The position numbers and the translations under genes were made by a program. Shown piece after piece: positions 14,140-22,705 of a DNA stretch of 39,625 bases; within the stretch, counting starts at the first letter, position 1, and every line of letters starts with the position of its first letter. The notes below the pieces were generated by a model. That model saw only the letters and a program-made list of their open reading frames with translations, had not been told where the DNA came from and made no database searches. Origin of the DNA: Brachybacterium alimentarium (lineage in GTDB: Bacteria > Actinomycetota > Actinomycetes > Actinomycetales > Dermabacteraceae); NCBI RefSeq assembly GCF_002332425.1, contig NZ_NRGS01000043.1, positions 1 to 39,625 on the forward strand, given 5' to 3'.

Positions 14140-15249
14140 TCAGAGGGTCGGGGCGAACGGGTCGAAGTCCTCCGGGAGCAGGTCGGGGACGGTGACGCTC
14201 GAGGCGACGGCGATCGAGCCGTCGGTGCGGGTCGCCTCGTCGAGGCTGATCATGATGTCCAGGACGTGCGCGGCGAGGTCGCCGGAGAGCCGATGGGGAC
14301 GATCTGCGCGGAGCGCGCGGGCCATCTCGAGCGTGCCGAGGCCGCGACCTCCCACCGCGCCGACGGGCTCCCGTTCGGTCCAGTCCTCGTCACCGCTCGC
14401 GGCGTGGGAGGTCTCGCCGGCGAACTGATTGGGGTCGGGCAGGGCGAGGGTGCCCGCAGCTCCGGAGAGCTCGAGCACGTGGGGCTGATCGATGGCCGCG
14501 TCGAACGAGAACTCGACGGCGGCGCCCGTGCCTCCGGCGAAGCGCAGCAGTCCCTGCACCCGGGTGGGCACCTCGACCTCGAAGCTCTCCCCGGCGCGCG
14601 GACCGGAACCGATCGTGCGACGGCTCACCGACTGCGACCCCACGGCGGAGACGGAGACGACGGGACCGTAGGCGAGCACGAGCGAGGTCAGGTAGTACGG
14701 ACCCATGTCATACAGGGGACCACCGCCGACCTGGAACAGGAAGTCGGGTTGGGGGTGCCAGGATTCCGGCCCGCGGGAGCGGAACTGGGCGAGCGCGGAG
14801 CGCGGCTCGCCGATCTCCCCGTCGTGCAGGGCCCGCAGTGCCGTCTGCACCCCGGCGCCGAGCACCGTGTCCGGCGCACCGCCGACGCGAAGCCCTCGCT
14901 CCTCGGCGGCGGAGAGCAGGGCGGAGGCGTCGTCGCGTGTCGTGACCAGGGGCTTCTCGGTCCACACGTGCTTGCCGGCGTCGAGGATGCTCAGAGAGAC
15001 CGCGAAGTGCGCCGCCGGGATCGTCAGGTTCACGACGATCTCGATCTCCGGATCCTCGAGCACCACGTCGACGGGCCCGTGGCGGGGCACGTCGTACTCC
15101 GCGGCTCGTGCGGCGGCGGCCTCGGGACGCAGGTCGCCGATCGCGCGCACCTCGATGTCCGGATAGGTGGTGAGCTGGTCGAGATATTGGGCGGCGATCA
15201 CACCGGCGCCGATGATGCCGACGCCGACGGGTCCTGACGAACGGGTCAT
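14140..15249 (-). CDS. Gfo/Idh/MocA family oxidoreductase (2)
   Basis: 369 residues; ATG at 15249 with AGGAGGACACGGA directly upstream, a near-ideal ribosome-binding site. The Rossmann motif GVGIIGAGVIAAQYLDQL, TEKPLVT, and GGGPLYDMGPYYLTSLV place it in the family. It differs enough from the 12829 gene to be a distinct enzyme rather than a recent duplicate. It is probably the first full-length gene of the minus-strand carbohydrate cluster. The palindrome at 15456 and the small ORF at 15327 lie upstream. Confidence 0.9.
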   Translation of the reverse strand: MTRSSGPVGVGIIGAGVIAAQYLDQLTTYPDIEVRAIGDLRPEAAAARAAEYDVPRHGPVDVVLEDPEIEIVVNLTIPAAHFAVSLSILDAGKHVWTEKPLVTTRDDASALLSAAEERGLRVGGAPDTVLGAGVQTALRALHDGEIGEPRSALAQFRSRGPESWHPQPDFLFQVGGGPLYDMGPYYLTSLVLAYGPVVSVSAVGSQSVSRRTIGSGPRAGESFEVEVPTRVQGLLRFAGGTGAAVEFSFDAAIDQPHVLELSGAAGTLALPDPNQFAGETSHAASGDEDWTEREPVGAVGGRGLGTLEMARALRADRPHRLSGDLAAHVLDIMISLDEATRTDGSIAVASSVTVPDLLPEDFDPFAPTL

Positions 15250-15326
15250 TCCGTGTCCTCCTGGAGGTGCTGGGTGAGTTGGTCGTGGCGACCGGTGGCC
15301 GCGCGAGCAGCGACGCGCGTGCCCCC

Positions 15327-15440
15327 TCAGGCCTGACGACCCGACATGGGGGATCCGTGGTCCGCCGGCCGGCGGAGGATGCTGCCGGCGGCCATGGAGG
15401 AGCTGTCCCGCACACGGTGGAGCTGGACGGAGATCTGCAC
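15327..15440 (-). CDS. possible 37-residue small ORF/leader peptide
   Basis: A GTG at 15440 preceded by GAGGAG with a 6-7 nt gap opens a 37-codon frame that ends 77 nt before the Gfo/Idh gene. The product is basic (VQISVQLHRVRDSSS... ILRRPADHG) with no known domain. The good ribosome-binding site and its position between a palindromic operator candidate and the operon suggest a translated leader, but coding is unproven. Confidence 0.3.
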   Translation of the reverse strand: MQISVQLHRVRDSSSMAAGSILRRPADHGSPMSGRQA

Positions 15441-15455
15441 TGACTGCTCCTCGGC

Positions 15456-15469
15456 ATTCGTCGACGAAT
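15456..15469. promoter_or_regulatory. 14-bp perfect palindrome, candidate operator
   Basis: ATTCGTCGACGAAT is a perfect palindrome with a central CG, the form expected for a LacI/GntR-type sugar regulator. It lies in the divergent region between the minus-strand Gfo/Idh cluster and the plus-strand transglutaminase gene. The regulator is not encoded in the window. The rest of 15250-15552 holds only the small ORF. Confidence 0.4.
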
Positions 15470-15552
15470 AGGTCACAACCCTATGTCGGCCCGCACCCTG
15501 CGGCAAAGATCTCCCGCCCCCGGCATGGCGGCCATGCCACACACTGGTGTCT

Positions 15553-16350
15553 ATGGAGAGACATGTGCGCGCCTGGATGACGGCGGAGGTCGTCCAGGGG
15601 ACCGACATCGCCCTGCTGGTCGCGCCGTCGGCCGCACCGGCGTCACGCGAGTCGCTGACGGTGCGCGCCGGGGGAGCGGAGCATCCCGTGACGGAGGCCC
15701 GCGATCGCTACGGGAACCGTATGCACCTGGTCTCGGGGCTCCCGGCCGGGACGGTCGAGATCGTCCACACGGCCGACGGGATCGCCGCGGCGCCGGTGCC
15801 GCCGACGAGCGAGGCCGACGCCGTGCTGCACCTGCGCCCCTCGCGATACTGCGAGGTCGACGAGCTCACGAGCGTCGCCCGGGAGCTCGTGGGGGAGCGC
15901 GGCGGCATCGACGCGGTCCGGACCGTCGTGCGCTGGGTGCACGAGCACCTGGAGTACGTGCCCGGCTCGAGCACCGTCACCGATTCCGCCCGCAGCACCT
16001 ATGACGCCCGCCGCGGGGTGTGCCGGGACTACGCCCACCTCACCGCCACGCTGCTGCGCGCCGCGGGGATCCCCGCGCGCTGCGCCTCGGTCTATGCGCC
16101 GGGGCTCGACCCGATGGACTTCCACCTGGTGGTGGAGGCACTGGTGGGGGAGGAATGGCTGGTCGTCGACGCGACGGGGCTCGCTCCCCGCTCGGCGATG
16201 GTGCGCATCGCGACCGGGCAGGACGCCGCCGACACCGCCTTCATGACCACCCTCGCCGGAGACGTGCAGCTCACCGGGATCCAGGTGACAGCGGTGGTGG
16301 ATCCGGCGCTGCCTCGCGAGGATCCCAGCGCGAGCGTGCAGCTGCGCTGA
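15553..16350 (+). CDS. transglutaminase-like cysteine protease-fold protein
   Basis: 265 residues from the ATG at 15553. There is no good Shine-Dalgarno; a weak -10-like CACACT lies 7 nt upstream, so the start may be leaderless. The C-terminal half is a transglutaminase-core domain with an intact triad: Cys in RGVCRDYAHL, His in MDFHLVVEAL and Asp in WLVVDATG. The N-terminal 90 residues are a beta-rich domain typical of bacterial transglutaminase-like proteins. No signal peptide is visible, so it is probably cytoplasmic. The substrate is unknown: amidase, protease or cross-linking activity are all possible in this superfamily. Confidence 0.87.
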   Translation: MERHVRAWMTAEVVQGTDIALLVAPSAAPASRESLTVRAGGAEHPVTEARDRYGNRMHLVSGLPAGTVEIVHTADGIAAAPVPPTSEADAVLHLRPSRYCEVDELTSVARELVGERGGIDAVRTVVRWVHEHLEYVPGSSTVTDSARSTYDARRGVCRDYAHLTATLLRAAGIPARCASVYAPGLDPMDFHLVVEALVGEEWLVVDATGLAPRSAMVRIATGQDAADTAFMTTLAGDVQLTGIQVTAVVDPALPREDPSASVQLR

Positions 16351-16372
16351 GGCGGCGTCCGGGACGTCGAGG

Positions 16373-17335
16373 TCAGCTCTCGGGGGCGTCCGGATCGTCG
16401 TCGCTGTCGTCACCGGTGCTGCCGCCGTGGGGGCCGTCGTCCCCGGGCGGGGCGTCGTCCTCGGTGAAGCCTGCGAGGTACTGCTCGACCTCGGCGGCGA
16501 TGTCCTCCGCGCGAGGCACTTCGGTGCCCGCACCGGAGGTGATCATCCGGTCGTACTGGTGCTCGAGACCGGCGACCATCTCCTGGAGCTGCTCCTGCGC
16601 GGCGATCTGCGCGGCGACCGTCTCGCGGATGGGGATCGCCTGGGCCTCGAGAGCGTCGACGGGCAGCCGTGGACCCTTCTCCTCGCCGACGGCGGAGAGC
16701 AGGGCGATCGCCGCGTCGGGGTAGGACATCTCGTGGAGGTACTGCGGCACGTGCGCCACCAGGCCCACCACCTCGTGGCCGGACTCGGCGAGCCGGATCG
16801 TCAGCAGCGCCGTGAACGGGGCGCGCAGCCGGAAGGTGCCCGGCATGGTGCGCCGCACCTCGATAGAGTCCGGGTCGCCGGCGAACCGCGTGACCGGCAG
16901 CTCGCGGGTGTGGGGGACCGGCGCGGGGAAGCTCTGCGCCATGAGGGTGCGCTCGATGCCCAGCTGGTCCACGACGATCCGCAGCGCGCTCGCGACCCGC
17001 TCCCACTGGAAGGACGGCTCGGGTCCGGTGAGCAGGAAGAACGCCTCGCCGTCGGGGTCGGTCACCTCGTGGAGCAGGATCTCCGGCTTCTCGTAGCCGT
17101 CGAAGTGGTCGAGCTCGAGCGTGACCTCCGGGCGCCGCCCCGCGTAGTCGTACACCTGATCCAGGTCCAGACGGCCGACGACCCGGCTGGACAGGGTGTT
17201 GAGCAGATGATCGTCCAGGAGGTCCTGGGCGCTGCCGGCATCGCTGAAAGCGCCGAGGGTGACCAGGAGCGTGCGCCCGTGCAGAGAGCGAGAGTCGACG
17301 TGACGCTCATAGGTGAACAGGGTCGTCGGATCCAT
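16373..17335 (-). CDS. PAC2 family protein
   Basis: 320 residues; ATG at 17335 with GGAGGT 4 nt upstream. The features of Pfam PAC2 (proteasome assembly chaperone 2-like) are visible: GRTLLVTLGAFSDAGSAQ at the N-terminus, EPSFQWERVASAL, VVGLVAHVPQYLHEMSYPDAAIALL and a C-terminal coiled region (AQEQLQEMVAGLEHQYDRM). The tail is acidic and disordered (GDDSDDDPDAPES). Actinobacterial PAC2 proteins are widespread, but their role, and any link to the Pup-proteasome, is not established. It is convergent with the transglutaminase gene. Confidence 0.87.
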   Translation of the reverse strand: MDPTTLFTYERHVDSRSLHGRTLLVTLGAFSDAGSAQDLLDDHLLNTLSSRVVGRLDLDQVYDYAGRRPEVTLELDHFDGYEKPEILLHEVTDPDGEAFFLLTGPEPSFQWERVASALRIVVDQLGIERTLMAQSFPAPVPHTRELPVTRFAGDPDSIEVRRTMPGTFRLRAPFTALLTIRLAESGHEVVGLVAHVPQYLHEMSYPDAAIALLSAVGEEKGPRLPVDALEAQAIPIRETVAAQIAAQEQLQEMVAGLEHQYDRMITSGAGTEVPRAEDIAAEVEQYLAGFTEDDAPPGDDGPHGGSTGDDSDDDPDAPES

Positions 17336-17431
17336 GATGACCTCCAGGCAAGAGCCGCCGCGGCGGGCGGAACGGGTGACGTCCTGCTCAACGGTGCGCT
17401 CCGGACTCCTATTCCCTTCGCGCCGCGGAGC

Positions 17432-18235
17432 TCACGTGAGCAGCGCCACGGTGTCGAGCGAGAGCCGGATCGCGAGCGCGCCGATGAGCACGAGGAAGAC
17501 GATCCGCACGAAGCGCGAGCCGAGCCTGATCGCGAGGCGGGCGCCGAGGAAGCCGCCGAGAACGTTGGCGCACGCCATCAGCGCACCGAGGAGCCACCAC
17601 ACCTCGCCCTGCAGCCCGAAGACGAGGAGCGAGCCGATGTTCGTGGTGAGGTTCGCGAGCTTGGCGTGCACGCTGGCCTCGAGGAACCCGTAGCCGAGCA
17701 GCGCCACCATCGCGATGATGAAGAAGCTTCCGGTGCCCGGGCCCAGGATCCCGTCGTACACGCCGATCACGCCACCGATCCCGCCGGAGCGGAGCACCTG
17801 CGCCCGTCCCCGGTGCCGCGGATCGTGCACCAGTCCCATCGCCGGTCGCAGCAGGGTGTAGACCCCGACGGCGAGCAGTGCGACCAGCACGATGGGGGAG
17901 AGCCATGGCCGAGGGATGAAGGAGGCGAGGCCCGCCCCGGCCGCACTCCCGAGGAGCGCGCACAGGACCAGCGGAAGCGCGGTCGCAGCGATCGGCGTGA
18001 TCCGTCGGACGTAGGTCCAGGAGGACACCGCCGTACCCGCAGCGGAGGCGACCTTGTTGGTGCCCAGCACCGTCGCCGTCGAGGTGTCCGCCGGCAGGGA
18101 GGTGAGCAGCGCCGGGAGCTGGATCAACCCGCCGCCGCCCACCACGGCGTCGACCCAGCCGGCGAGGAAAGCGGCTCCGACCAGGAATATCAGTGTCAGC
18201 ACGGAAATCTGGAGCAACTCATCGAGCAGGGGCAC
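17432..18235 (-). CDS. TauE/SafE (TSUP) family permease
   Basis: About 267 residues from the GTG at 18235, with about eight transmembrane helices. The signature block AGWVDAVVGGGGLIQLPALL near the N-terminus and GVYDGILGPGTGSFFIIAMV in the second half are the paired TSUP repeats. Members export or import sulfonates, sulfite or other organic anions; the substrate here is unknown. The frame is open to 18304 but would then overlap the divergent gene and its promoter. The GTG at 18250 is an alternative. The start choice is a judgement. Confidence 0.87.
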   Translation of the reverse strand: MPLLDELLQISVLTLIFLVGAAFLAGWVDAVVGGGGLIQLPALLTSLPADTSTATVLGTNKVASAAGTAVSSWTYVRRITPIAATALPLVLCALLGSAAGAGLASFIPRPWLSPIVLVALLAVGVYTLLRPAMGLVHDPRHRGRAQVLRSGGIGGVIGVYDGILGPGTGSFFIIAMVALLGYGFLEASVHAKLANLTTNIGSLLVFGLQGEVWWLLGALMACANVLGGFLGARLAIRLGSRFVRIVFLVLIGALAIRLSLDTVALLT

Positions 18236-18281
18236 GGTCCCAGTGAACACCCAGCATGCGGCGACCGCGAATCGTCCGCGA

Positions 18282-18293
18282 TAGCGTGGACCC
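18282..18293 (+). promoter_or_regulatory. -10 box, leaderless start of the 18294 gene
   Basis: TAGCGT (18282-18287) is separated from the ATG at 18294 by 6 nt with no Shine-Dalgarno. The same geometry is seen at 1687, 4978 and 25053. Confidence 0.45.
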
Positions 18294-18863
18294 ATGGCGA
18301 TCATCTATCAGGCTGAGCTCACCCCCTCCAAGCCCGAGATCCTGCGCAGCTTCCTGACCTCGCGCTCCTGGGGCGAGACGGGGGAGCTCGAGGTGCTGGG
18401 CGCCTATCGCTTCGATGACCCGGACGGCGAGGTCGGTGTGGAATGCCATCTGGTGCGGGTCGGCGAGACGATCTATCACCTGCCGCTCGCGTATCGCGCC
18501 GAAGCGGTCGACGGCGCGGAGGACGGTCTCATCGGCACCCTCCAGCATTCGGTGCTCGGCGAGCGGTTCGTCTACGACGGGCTGCAGGACGAGGTCGCCC
18601 TGGACTGCTTCCGTCGCGCCCTGAGCGGCGAGCAGCAGCAGGCGGACCTCGAGATCCATTCGGCCGACGGCGAGCTGGCCGAGCGCCGCTCGCAGAGCGT
18701 CACGCTGAGCCTCGAGGTCGACGAGGGCGAGGAGCCGCCGACGGCCGAGCAGCTGCTGGACGGTGAGCCGTTCACGATCGTCCGCACCGTCGGCGGTCTC
18801 GATGGCACCGTGCGACTGGTCGCCGAGTGGTCGGACGGCACGGGCGTCCTCGCCGCGTTCTGA
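18294..18863 (+). CDS. maltokinase N-terminal-cap-like protein (CG0192-related)
   Basis: A 189-residue soluble protein. The opening MAIIYQAELTPSKPEILRSF, the YHLPLAYRAE segment and GTLQHSVLGERFVYDGLQDEVAL match the stand-alone version of the cap domain found at the N-terminus of maltokinases (Mak_N_cap; C. glutamicum Cg0192-type). No kinase domain follows, so it is not an enzyme by itself on this evidence. It could bind sugar phosphates or act as a partner protein. Divergent from the TSUP permease. Confidence 0.75.
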   Translation: MAIIYQAELTPSKPEILRSFLTSRSWGETGELEVLGAYRFDDPDGEVGVECHLVRVGETIYHLPLAYRAEAVDGAEDGLIGTLQHSVLGERFVYDGLQDEVALDCFRRALSGEQQQADLEIHSADGELAERRSQSVTLSLEVDEGEEPPTAEQLLDGEPFTIVRTVGGLDGTVRLVAEWSDGTGVLAAF

Positions 18864-18953
18864 GCCGATCCGTGCACGGCACGTCGCGATCCTCTGAGGC
18901 GCTGCGGCAGTCCAGGGGAGCGCTCACCACGCGTCTCGTACCCCTGACTTTAC

Positions 18954-18967
18954 ATAACGTACATTAT
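18954..18967. repeat. near-palindrome ATAACGTACATTAT
   Basis: 12 of 14 positions are symmetric. It sits in an AT-rich patch and continues into CATTATCGG (18962-18970), a 9-mer also present in the 4038-4071 palindrome. It could be a recombination site remnant or a repressor operator. Confidence 0.3.
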
Positions 18968-19143
18968 CGGCGTACTGCCGAAAGGGGTGCGAGCGGCAGG
19001 TAGTGCCACGTCGAGCATCGTCGGTCGAGCCGATCGATGAAGCGCACATGCGCTGTGCCATGCGCTGCCACGAACTGCGATGAGCCGCTGCGAGCCGTCA
19101 GAGCAACTCTGGCTATGGTCGGCTGCAGTCCGGGCGGCGTCAC

Positions 19144-19185
19144 CGGGCGCCCGCCGCACATCGTCGGGCGCCCGCCGCTCATCGG
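19144..19185. repeat. 21-bp tandem duplication
   Basis: Two adjacent 21-bp units beginning CGGGCGCCCGCCGC (19144-19164 and 19165-19185) differ at two positions. They lie in the non-coding region ahead of the ABC operon. Confidence 0.6.
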
Positions 19186-19287
19186 AGACTCTGCTGCCGC
19201 AACGACCCTGCTGTCTCAAAGACCTGCTATCGCAAGATTCTCCGGCTCGCATGTGTGCCGCGCCACATTTCCTCGTTGCGACATGCC

Positions 19288-19293
19288 TATGAT
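19288..19293 (+). promoter_or_regulatory. putative -10 of the sugar ABC operon
   Basis: TATGAT is close to consensus and lies 116 nt before the first permease start. An overlapping alternative is TTGCGA (19276-19281), 16 nt, then TAAGGC (19298-19303). The inverted repeat ending at 19280 abuts it, which would suit repression. Confidence 0.35.
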
Positions 19294-19409
19294 CCGGTAA
19301 GGCCCCTGACGATCATCCGACGTTCGCGCAGGCCCTCTCGTGAGGCGGGGCCCGGCACGCAGCGTCGCGTGCCGCTCGCGGGCGATGGACCGCGCAGGAT
19401 CGAGGTCTG

Positions 19410-20375
19410 ATGTCCCGCACTGCGACCCCCGAGAAGACAGCCGGCGGTGCGACTCCGGAGAAGACGGTCGAGTCCAAGCACCCCCGGCGACCGCGGACCA
19501 GCAGACGTTCCCGACGCGATGCGCTCGTCTTCCTCGCCCTCGCGCTTCCGAACATTACGCTGATCGCCCTGTTCACCTATCGGCCGCTGCTGACGAACAT
19601 CTACTACTCGATGCTCGACTGGACCCTCGGGTCGACCTCTGCGGCGTTCATCGGCCTGGACAACTACAAGGAGTTTTTCACCAGCAGCGCCGGGCTCACC
19701 AGCCTGAGGATCACCATCATCTTCACGCTCGTCACGGTGGGCGGGTCGATGCTGCTGGGACTGCTGCTGGCGCTCGCGCTGAACTCGAAGATCCCAGGAG
19801 TGACCATCGCACGCTCTGCGGCCTTCGCCCCCTACGTGCTTTCGGGCGTGGGCGTCGGTCTCGTGTGGCTGTTCATCTTCGATCCGTCGTTCGGTGTCCT
19901 CGCGTACTTCCTGCGCATGATCGGGCTGTCGAGCCCCCAATGGGTGCTCGACCCGGACATGGCGCTGATCATGGTGATGGTCGTGTACATCTGGAAGAAC
20001 CTCGGCTACTGCGCGATCGTCTATCTCGGCGGTCTGCAGTCCCTGCCCACCGACGTCCTCCAGGCAGCCTCGCTGGACGGTGCCGGCCCGGTGCGGCGCT
20101 TCTGGACGATCTCCCTGCCGCTGCTCTCCCCCACCACGTTCTTCCTGCTGATCACGACGATGCTGAACAGCCTCCAGGCCTTCGACCTGCTGCGGATCAT
20201 GACCCCGACGGGACGTGGCACGAACGCGCTGATCTTCGAGTCCTACCTGCAGGCCTTCGGCGGATATTCGCGCGCCGGCTATTCGGCGGCGATCTCCGTG
20301 GTCCTGTTCGTGATGCTCATCGTCATCACGGTCGTCCAGATCCGCTACGTGGAGAAGAAGGTGCACTACGCATGA
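19410..20375 (+). CDS. carbohydrate ABC transporter permease (UgpA/MalF class)
   Basis: 321 residues with six transmembrane helices after a basic cytoplasmic N-terminus (about 35 residues, with a TPEKT repeat). The ABC-ATPase coupling loop reads QAASLDGAGPVRRFWTISLPLLSP, the EAA motif of binding-protein-dependent permeases. ATG at 19410 has GAGGT just upstream. It forms a heterodimer with the next gene's product. UgpA-type permeases bring in sugars or glycerol-3-phosphate esters; the actual substrate is unknown. Confidence 0.9.
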   Translation: MSRTATPEKTAGGATPEKTVESKHPRRPRTSRRSRRDALVFLALALPNITLIALFTYRPLLTNIYYSMLDWTLGSTSAAFIGLDNYKEFFTSSAGLTSLRITIIFTLVTVGGSMLLGLLLALALNSKIPGVTIARSAAFAPYVLSGVGVGLVWLFIFDPSFGVLAYFLRMIGLSSPQWVLDPDMALIMVMVVYIWKNLGYCAIVYLGGLQSLPTDVLQAASLDGAGPVRRFWTISLPLLSPTTFFLLITTMLNSLQAFDLLRIMTPTGRGTNALIFESYLQAFGGYSRAGYSAAISVVLFVMLIVITVVQIRYVEKKVHYA

Positions 20376-21265
20376 GCAGCTCCGTCGACTCCCCCGTCAC
20401 CACGCCCACCCGGAAGCACGGGCCCTTCTCGAAGGAGAATCTCGTCGGGACGCTCACTGCGGGGTATCTCCCGCTGCTGGCGGCGACCGCGATCGTCGTG
20501 CTCCCCCTGCTGTGGATGGTCATCAGCTCCTTCAAGGCGCCCTCGGAGATCCTCACCCAGGATCTGGTCGTGCTTCCCGAAACACCGACGCTGCACAACT
20601 ACGACGTCGCGATGAACTCCGTGCCGATCCCCCGCTTCTTCCTGAACTCGGTGATCGTCACCACCGTCGGCGCCTCGATCAAGGTGGTCCTCGCGGTGAT
20701 GACGGCCTATGCGCTGGTGTTCGTGCGCTTCCCGTTCAAGCGCATCATCTTCATCGGCATCCTCGTCGCCCTCATGGTCCCGCCGCAGGTCGCCATCCTG
20801 CCCAACTACGTGCTCATCGCGGGCTGGGGCGGCGTCAACACCTACTGGGGCATCATCCTCCCGGGCCTGGGCACCGCCTTCGGCACCTTCCTGCTGCGCC
20901 AGTACTTCATGACCATCCCGGCCTCGATCCTCGAGGCCGCCTCCATCGACGGCGCCGGGCATTGGCGCACCCTGTGGCGGATCGTGGCACCCATCTCGCT
21001 GCCCTCGGTCGCGACCGTCGCGCTGGTGACGATCGTGACCGAGTGGAACGACTACATCTGGCCCCTGATCATCACGACCGACTCGAGGATGATGACGCTC
21101 CCCGTCGGGCTCACCGCGCTGCAGAACTCCGAGGGCAACACCGGTTCCGGCTGGGGCATCCTCATGGCCGGAACCGTCATCGTGATCGTCCCGGTCCTGC
21201 TCGTGTTCGCCCTGCTCCAGCGATACATCGTCTCCGGCCTCACCCAAGGGAGCGTGACCGGATGA
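20372..21265 (+). CDS. carbohydrate ABC transporter permease (UgpE/MalG class)
   Basis: 297 residues, starting at an ATG that overlaps the previous stop (ATGA, 20372-20375). It has six transmembrane helices, the EAA loop (LEAASIDGAGHWRTLWRIVAP) and the conserved TEWNDYIWPLI segment of MalG/UgpE permeases. It partners with the 19410 permease. The 79-nt gap to the binding-protein gene is the only sizeable spacer in the operon and contains that gene's ribosome-binding site (GGAAGGA). Confidence 0.92.
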   Translation: MSSSVDSPVTTPTRKHGPFSKENLVGTLTAGYLPLLAATAIVVLPLLWMVISSFKAPSEILTQDLVVLPETPTLHNYDVAMNSVPIPRFFLNSVIVTTVGASIKVVLAVMTAYALVFVRFPFKRIIFIGILVALMVPPQVAILPNYVLIAGWGGVNTYWGIILPGLGTAFGTFLLRQYFMTIPASILEAASIDGAGHWRTLWRIVAPISLPSVATVALVTIVTEWNDYIWPLIITTDSRMMTLPVGLTALQNSEGNTGSGWGILMAGTVIVIVPVLLVFALLQRYIVSGLTQGSVTG

Positions 21266-21344
21266 GCGGTGACATCGCACCACGCCCCCTGTCCGCTCCT
21301 CGAAACCACCTCGTCGGCACCATCGTCCCGGAAGGACATCTCTC

Positions 21345-22700
21345 ATGAAGCACACCCAGCGTTCCACCCAGCAGCCCCTGAGCAGGCGAGGCCTGCTCGG
21401 CATGGCCTCGGCAGGAGCCGGCGCGGCCGCCCTCGCGGCCTGCGGCGGCCCTTCCGTCGGCGGGGACGACGGCGGAGGCGGCGGCGACGAGGACGCCACC
21501 GACTACTCCGACATCGAACCCGCCACCGAGATCGCCTTCTGGTCCAGCCATCCGGGCGGGTCCAAGGACGTCGAGGCCGAGCTGCTGAAGCAGTTCACCG
21601 AGAAGACCGGGATCACCGTCAACCACGTCACGGCGGGGTCGAACTACGAGGAGATCGCGCAGCGCTTCCAGACGGCGCAGGCCGCCAAGGACGATCTGCC
21701 GGCCGTCGTGGTGCTCAGCGACGTGTGGTGGTTCCGCTACTACATCAACGGCAACATCGCGCCGCTGGATCCGCTGATCGAGCAGCTCGACATCGAGATC
21801 TCCGACTACCGCGAGACCCTCGTGGAGGACTACCAGTACGAGGACAAGCAGTGGGCGCTCCCCTATGGGCGCTCGACCCCGCTGTTCTACTACAACAAGG
21901 ACCACTTCGCCGCGGCGGGCCTCGAGGACCGCGCCCCGGAGACCTGGCAGGAGTTCGAGGAGTGGGCTCCGAAGCTCACCCAGGGCGAGGTCGCCTACAT
22001 GTATCCCGACCTGGCCGGATACGCCGGGTGGACGTTGCAGAACGTGCTGTGGGGACAGGGCACCGCATGGTCCGATGAATGGACGATGACCTGCACCGAT
22101 CCGACGACGATCGAGGCTATGCAGTGGGTGCAGGACTCCGTGTACTCCAACGGATGGGCGCAGGTGTCCTCGAGCGACTCGGCCGACACCTTCGCGGCCG
22201 GCGTGTGCTCGGCCACGATCGCGTCGACCGGGTCCCTGATCGGGGTGCTCGAGGCCGCGTCTTTCGAGGTGGGAGTGGGCTTCCTGCCGGCCGGTCCGGT
22301 CGACGGCCCCGTCTGCCCGACAGGCGGCGCCGGCCTGGGTATCCCCGCCGAGATCTCTCCCGAGGAGCAGCTTGCCGGGGCGATGCTGATCCAATTCATG
22401 GGCGAGGCGGAGAGCACCGTCGCCTTCTCCGGTGCCACCGGATACATGCCGGTGCGCAAGAGCGCGGACATCTCCGAGCTGCTGGAGAAGACCCCGCAGA
22501 TCCAGACCGCTATCGATCAGCTCGAGGTCGCTCGCACACAGGACTACGCGCGCGTGTTCCTGCCGGGAGCAGACCAGGAGATGGCGAACTCCGTGGGCAC
22601 CATTCTCACCGCCGAGGGCGACGTCGAGGACGCTCTGACCGACCTGCAGGCCACCCTCGAGGAGATCTACTCGAGCCAGGTCGAGCCCAAGCTGTCCTGA
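21345..22700 (+). CDS. extracellular sugar-binding lipoprotein of the ABC importer
   Basis: 451 residues. The N-terminus combines a twin-arginine-like SRRGLLGMAS with a lipobox LAAC (Cys at about residue 30), so the protein is probably lipidated and exported, perhaps by Tat. An acidic Gly-rich linker follows, then a family-1 solute-binding fold: FWSSHPGGSKDVEAELLKQFTEKTGITV, LPYGRSTPLFYYNK and PTGGAGLGIP. Resemblance is to UgpB-like proteins. No ATPase gene is present in the operon; such importers in Actinobacteria commonly use a shared MsiK/UgpC ATPase encoded elsewhere. Confidence 0.92.
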   Translation: MKHTQRSTQQPLSRRGLLGMASAGAGAAALAACGGPSVGGDDGGGGGDEDATDYSDIEPATEIAFWSSHPGGSKDVEAELLKQFTEKTGITVNHVTAGSNYEEIAQRFQTAQAAKDDLPAVVVLSDVWWFRYYINGNIAPLDPLIEQLDIEISDYRETLVEDYQYEDKQWALPYGRSTPLFYYNKDHFAAAGLEDRAPETWQEFEEWAPKLTQGEVAYMYPDLAGYAGWTLQNVLWGQGTAWSDEWTMTCTDPTTIEAMQWVQDSVYSNGWAQVSSSDSADTFAAGVCSATIASTGSLIGVLEAASFEVGVGFLPAGPVDGPVCPTGGAGLGIPAEISPEEQLAGAMLIQFMGEAESTVAFSGATGYMPVRKSADISELLEKTPQIQTAIDQLEVARTQDYARVFLPGADQEMANSVGTILTAEGDVEDALTDLQATLEEIYSSQVEPKLS

Positions 22701-22705
22701 GCCGT

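Larger units (their letters stand above)
18864..19409 (+). other. non-coding region upstream of the sugar ABC operon
   Basis: About 545 bp, with no open frame I would accept. It contains the near-palindrome at 18954, a 21-bp tandem duplication at 19144, an 8-bp inverted repeat CGCAACGA (19198-19205) / TCGTTGCG (19273-19280) that could be paired operator halves, and a -10-like TATGAT at 19288-19293. Confidence 0.5.

Noticed and set aside
16427..18316. Long plus-strand open frame (about 630 codons)
   Set aside because: It spans the antisense of the PAC2 and TSUP genes and crosses their intergenic gap. No domain or ribosome-binding site.
18950..19252. Short minus-strand open frame in the non-coding region before the ABC operon
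   Set aside because: Cys/Arg/Ser-rich translation with no family resemblance, and it spans the tandem duplication.
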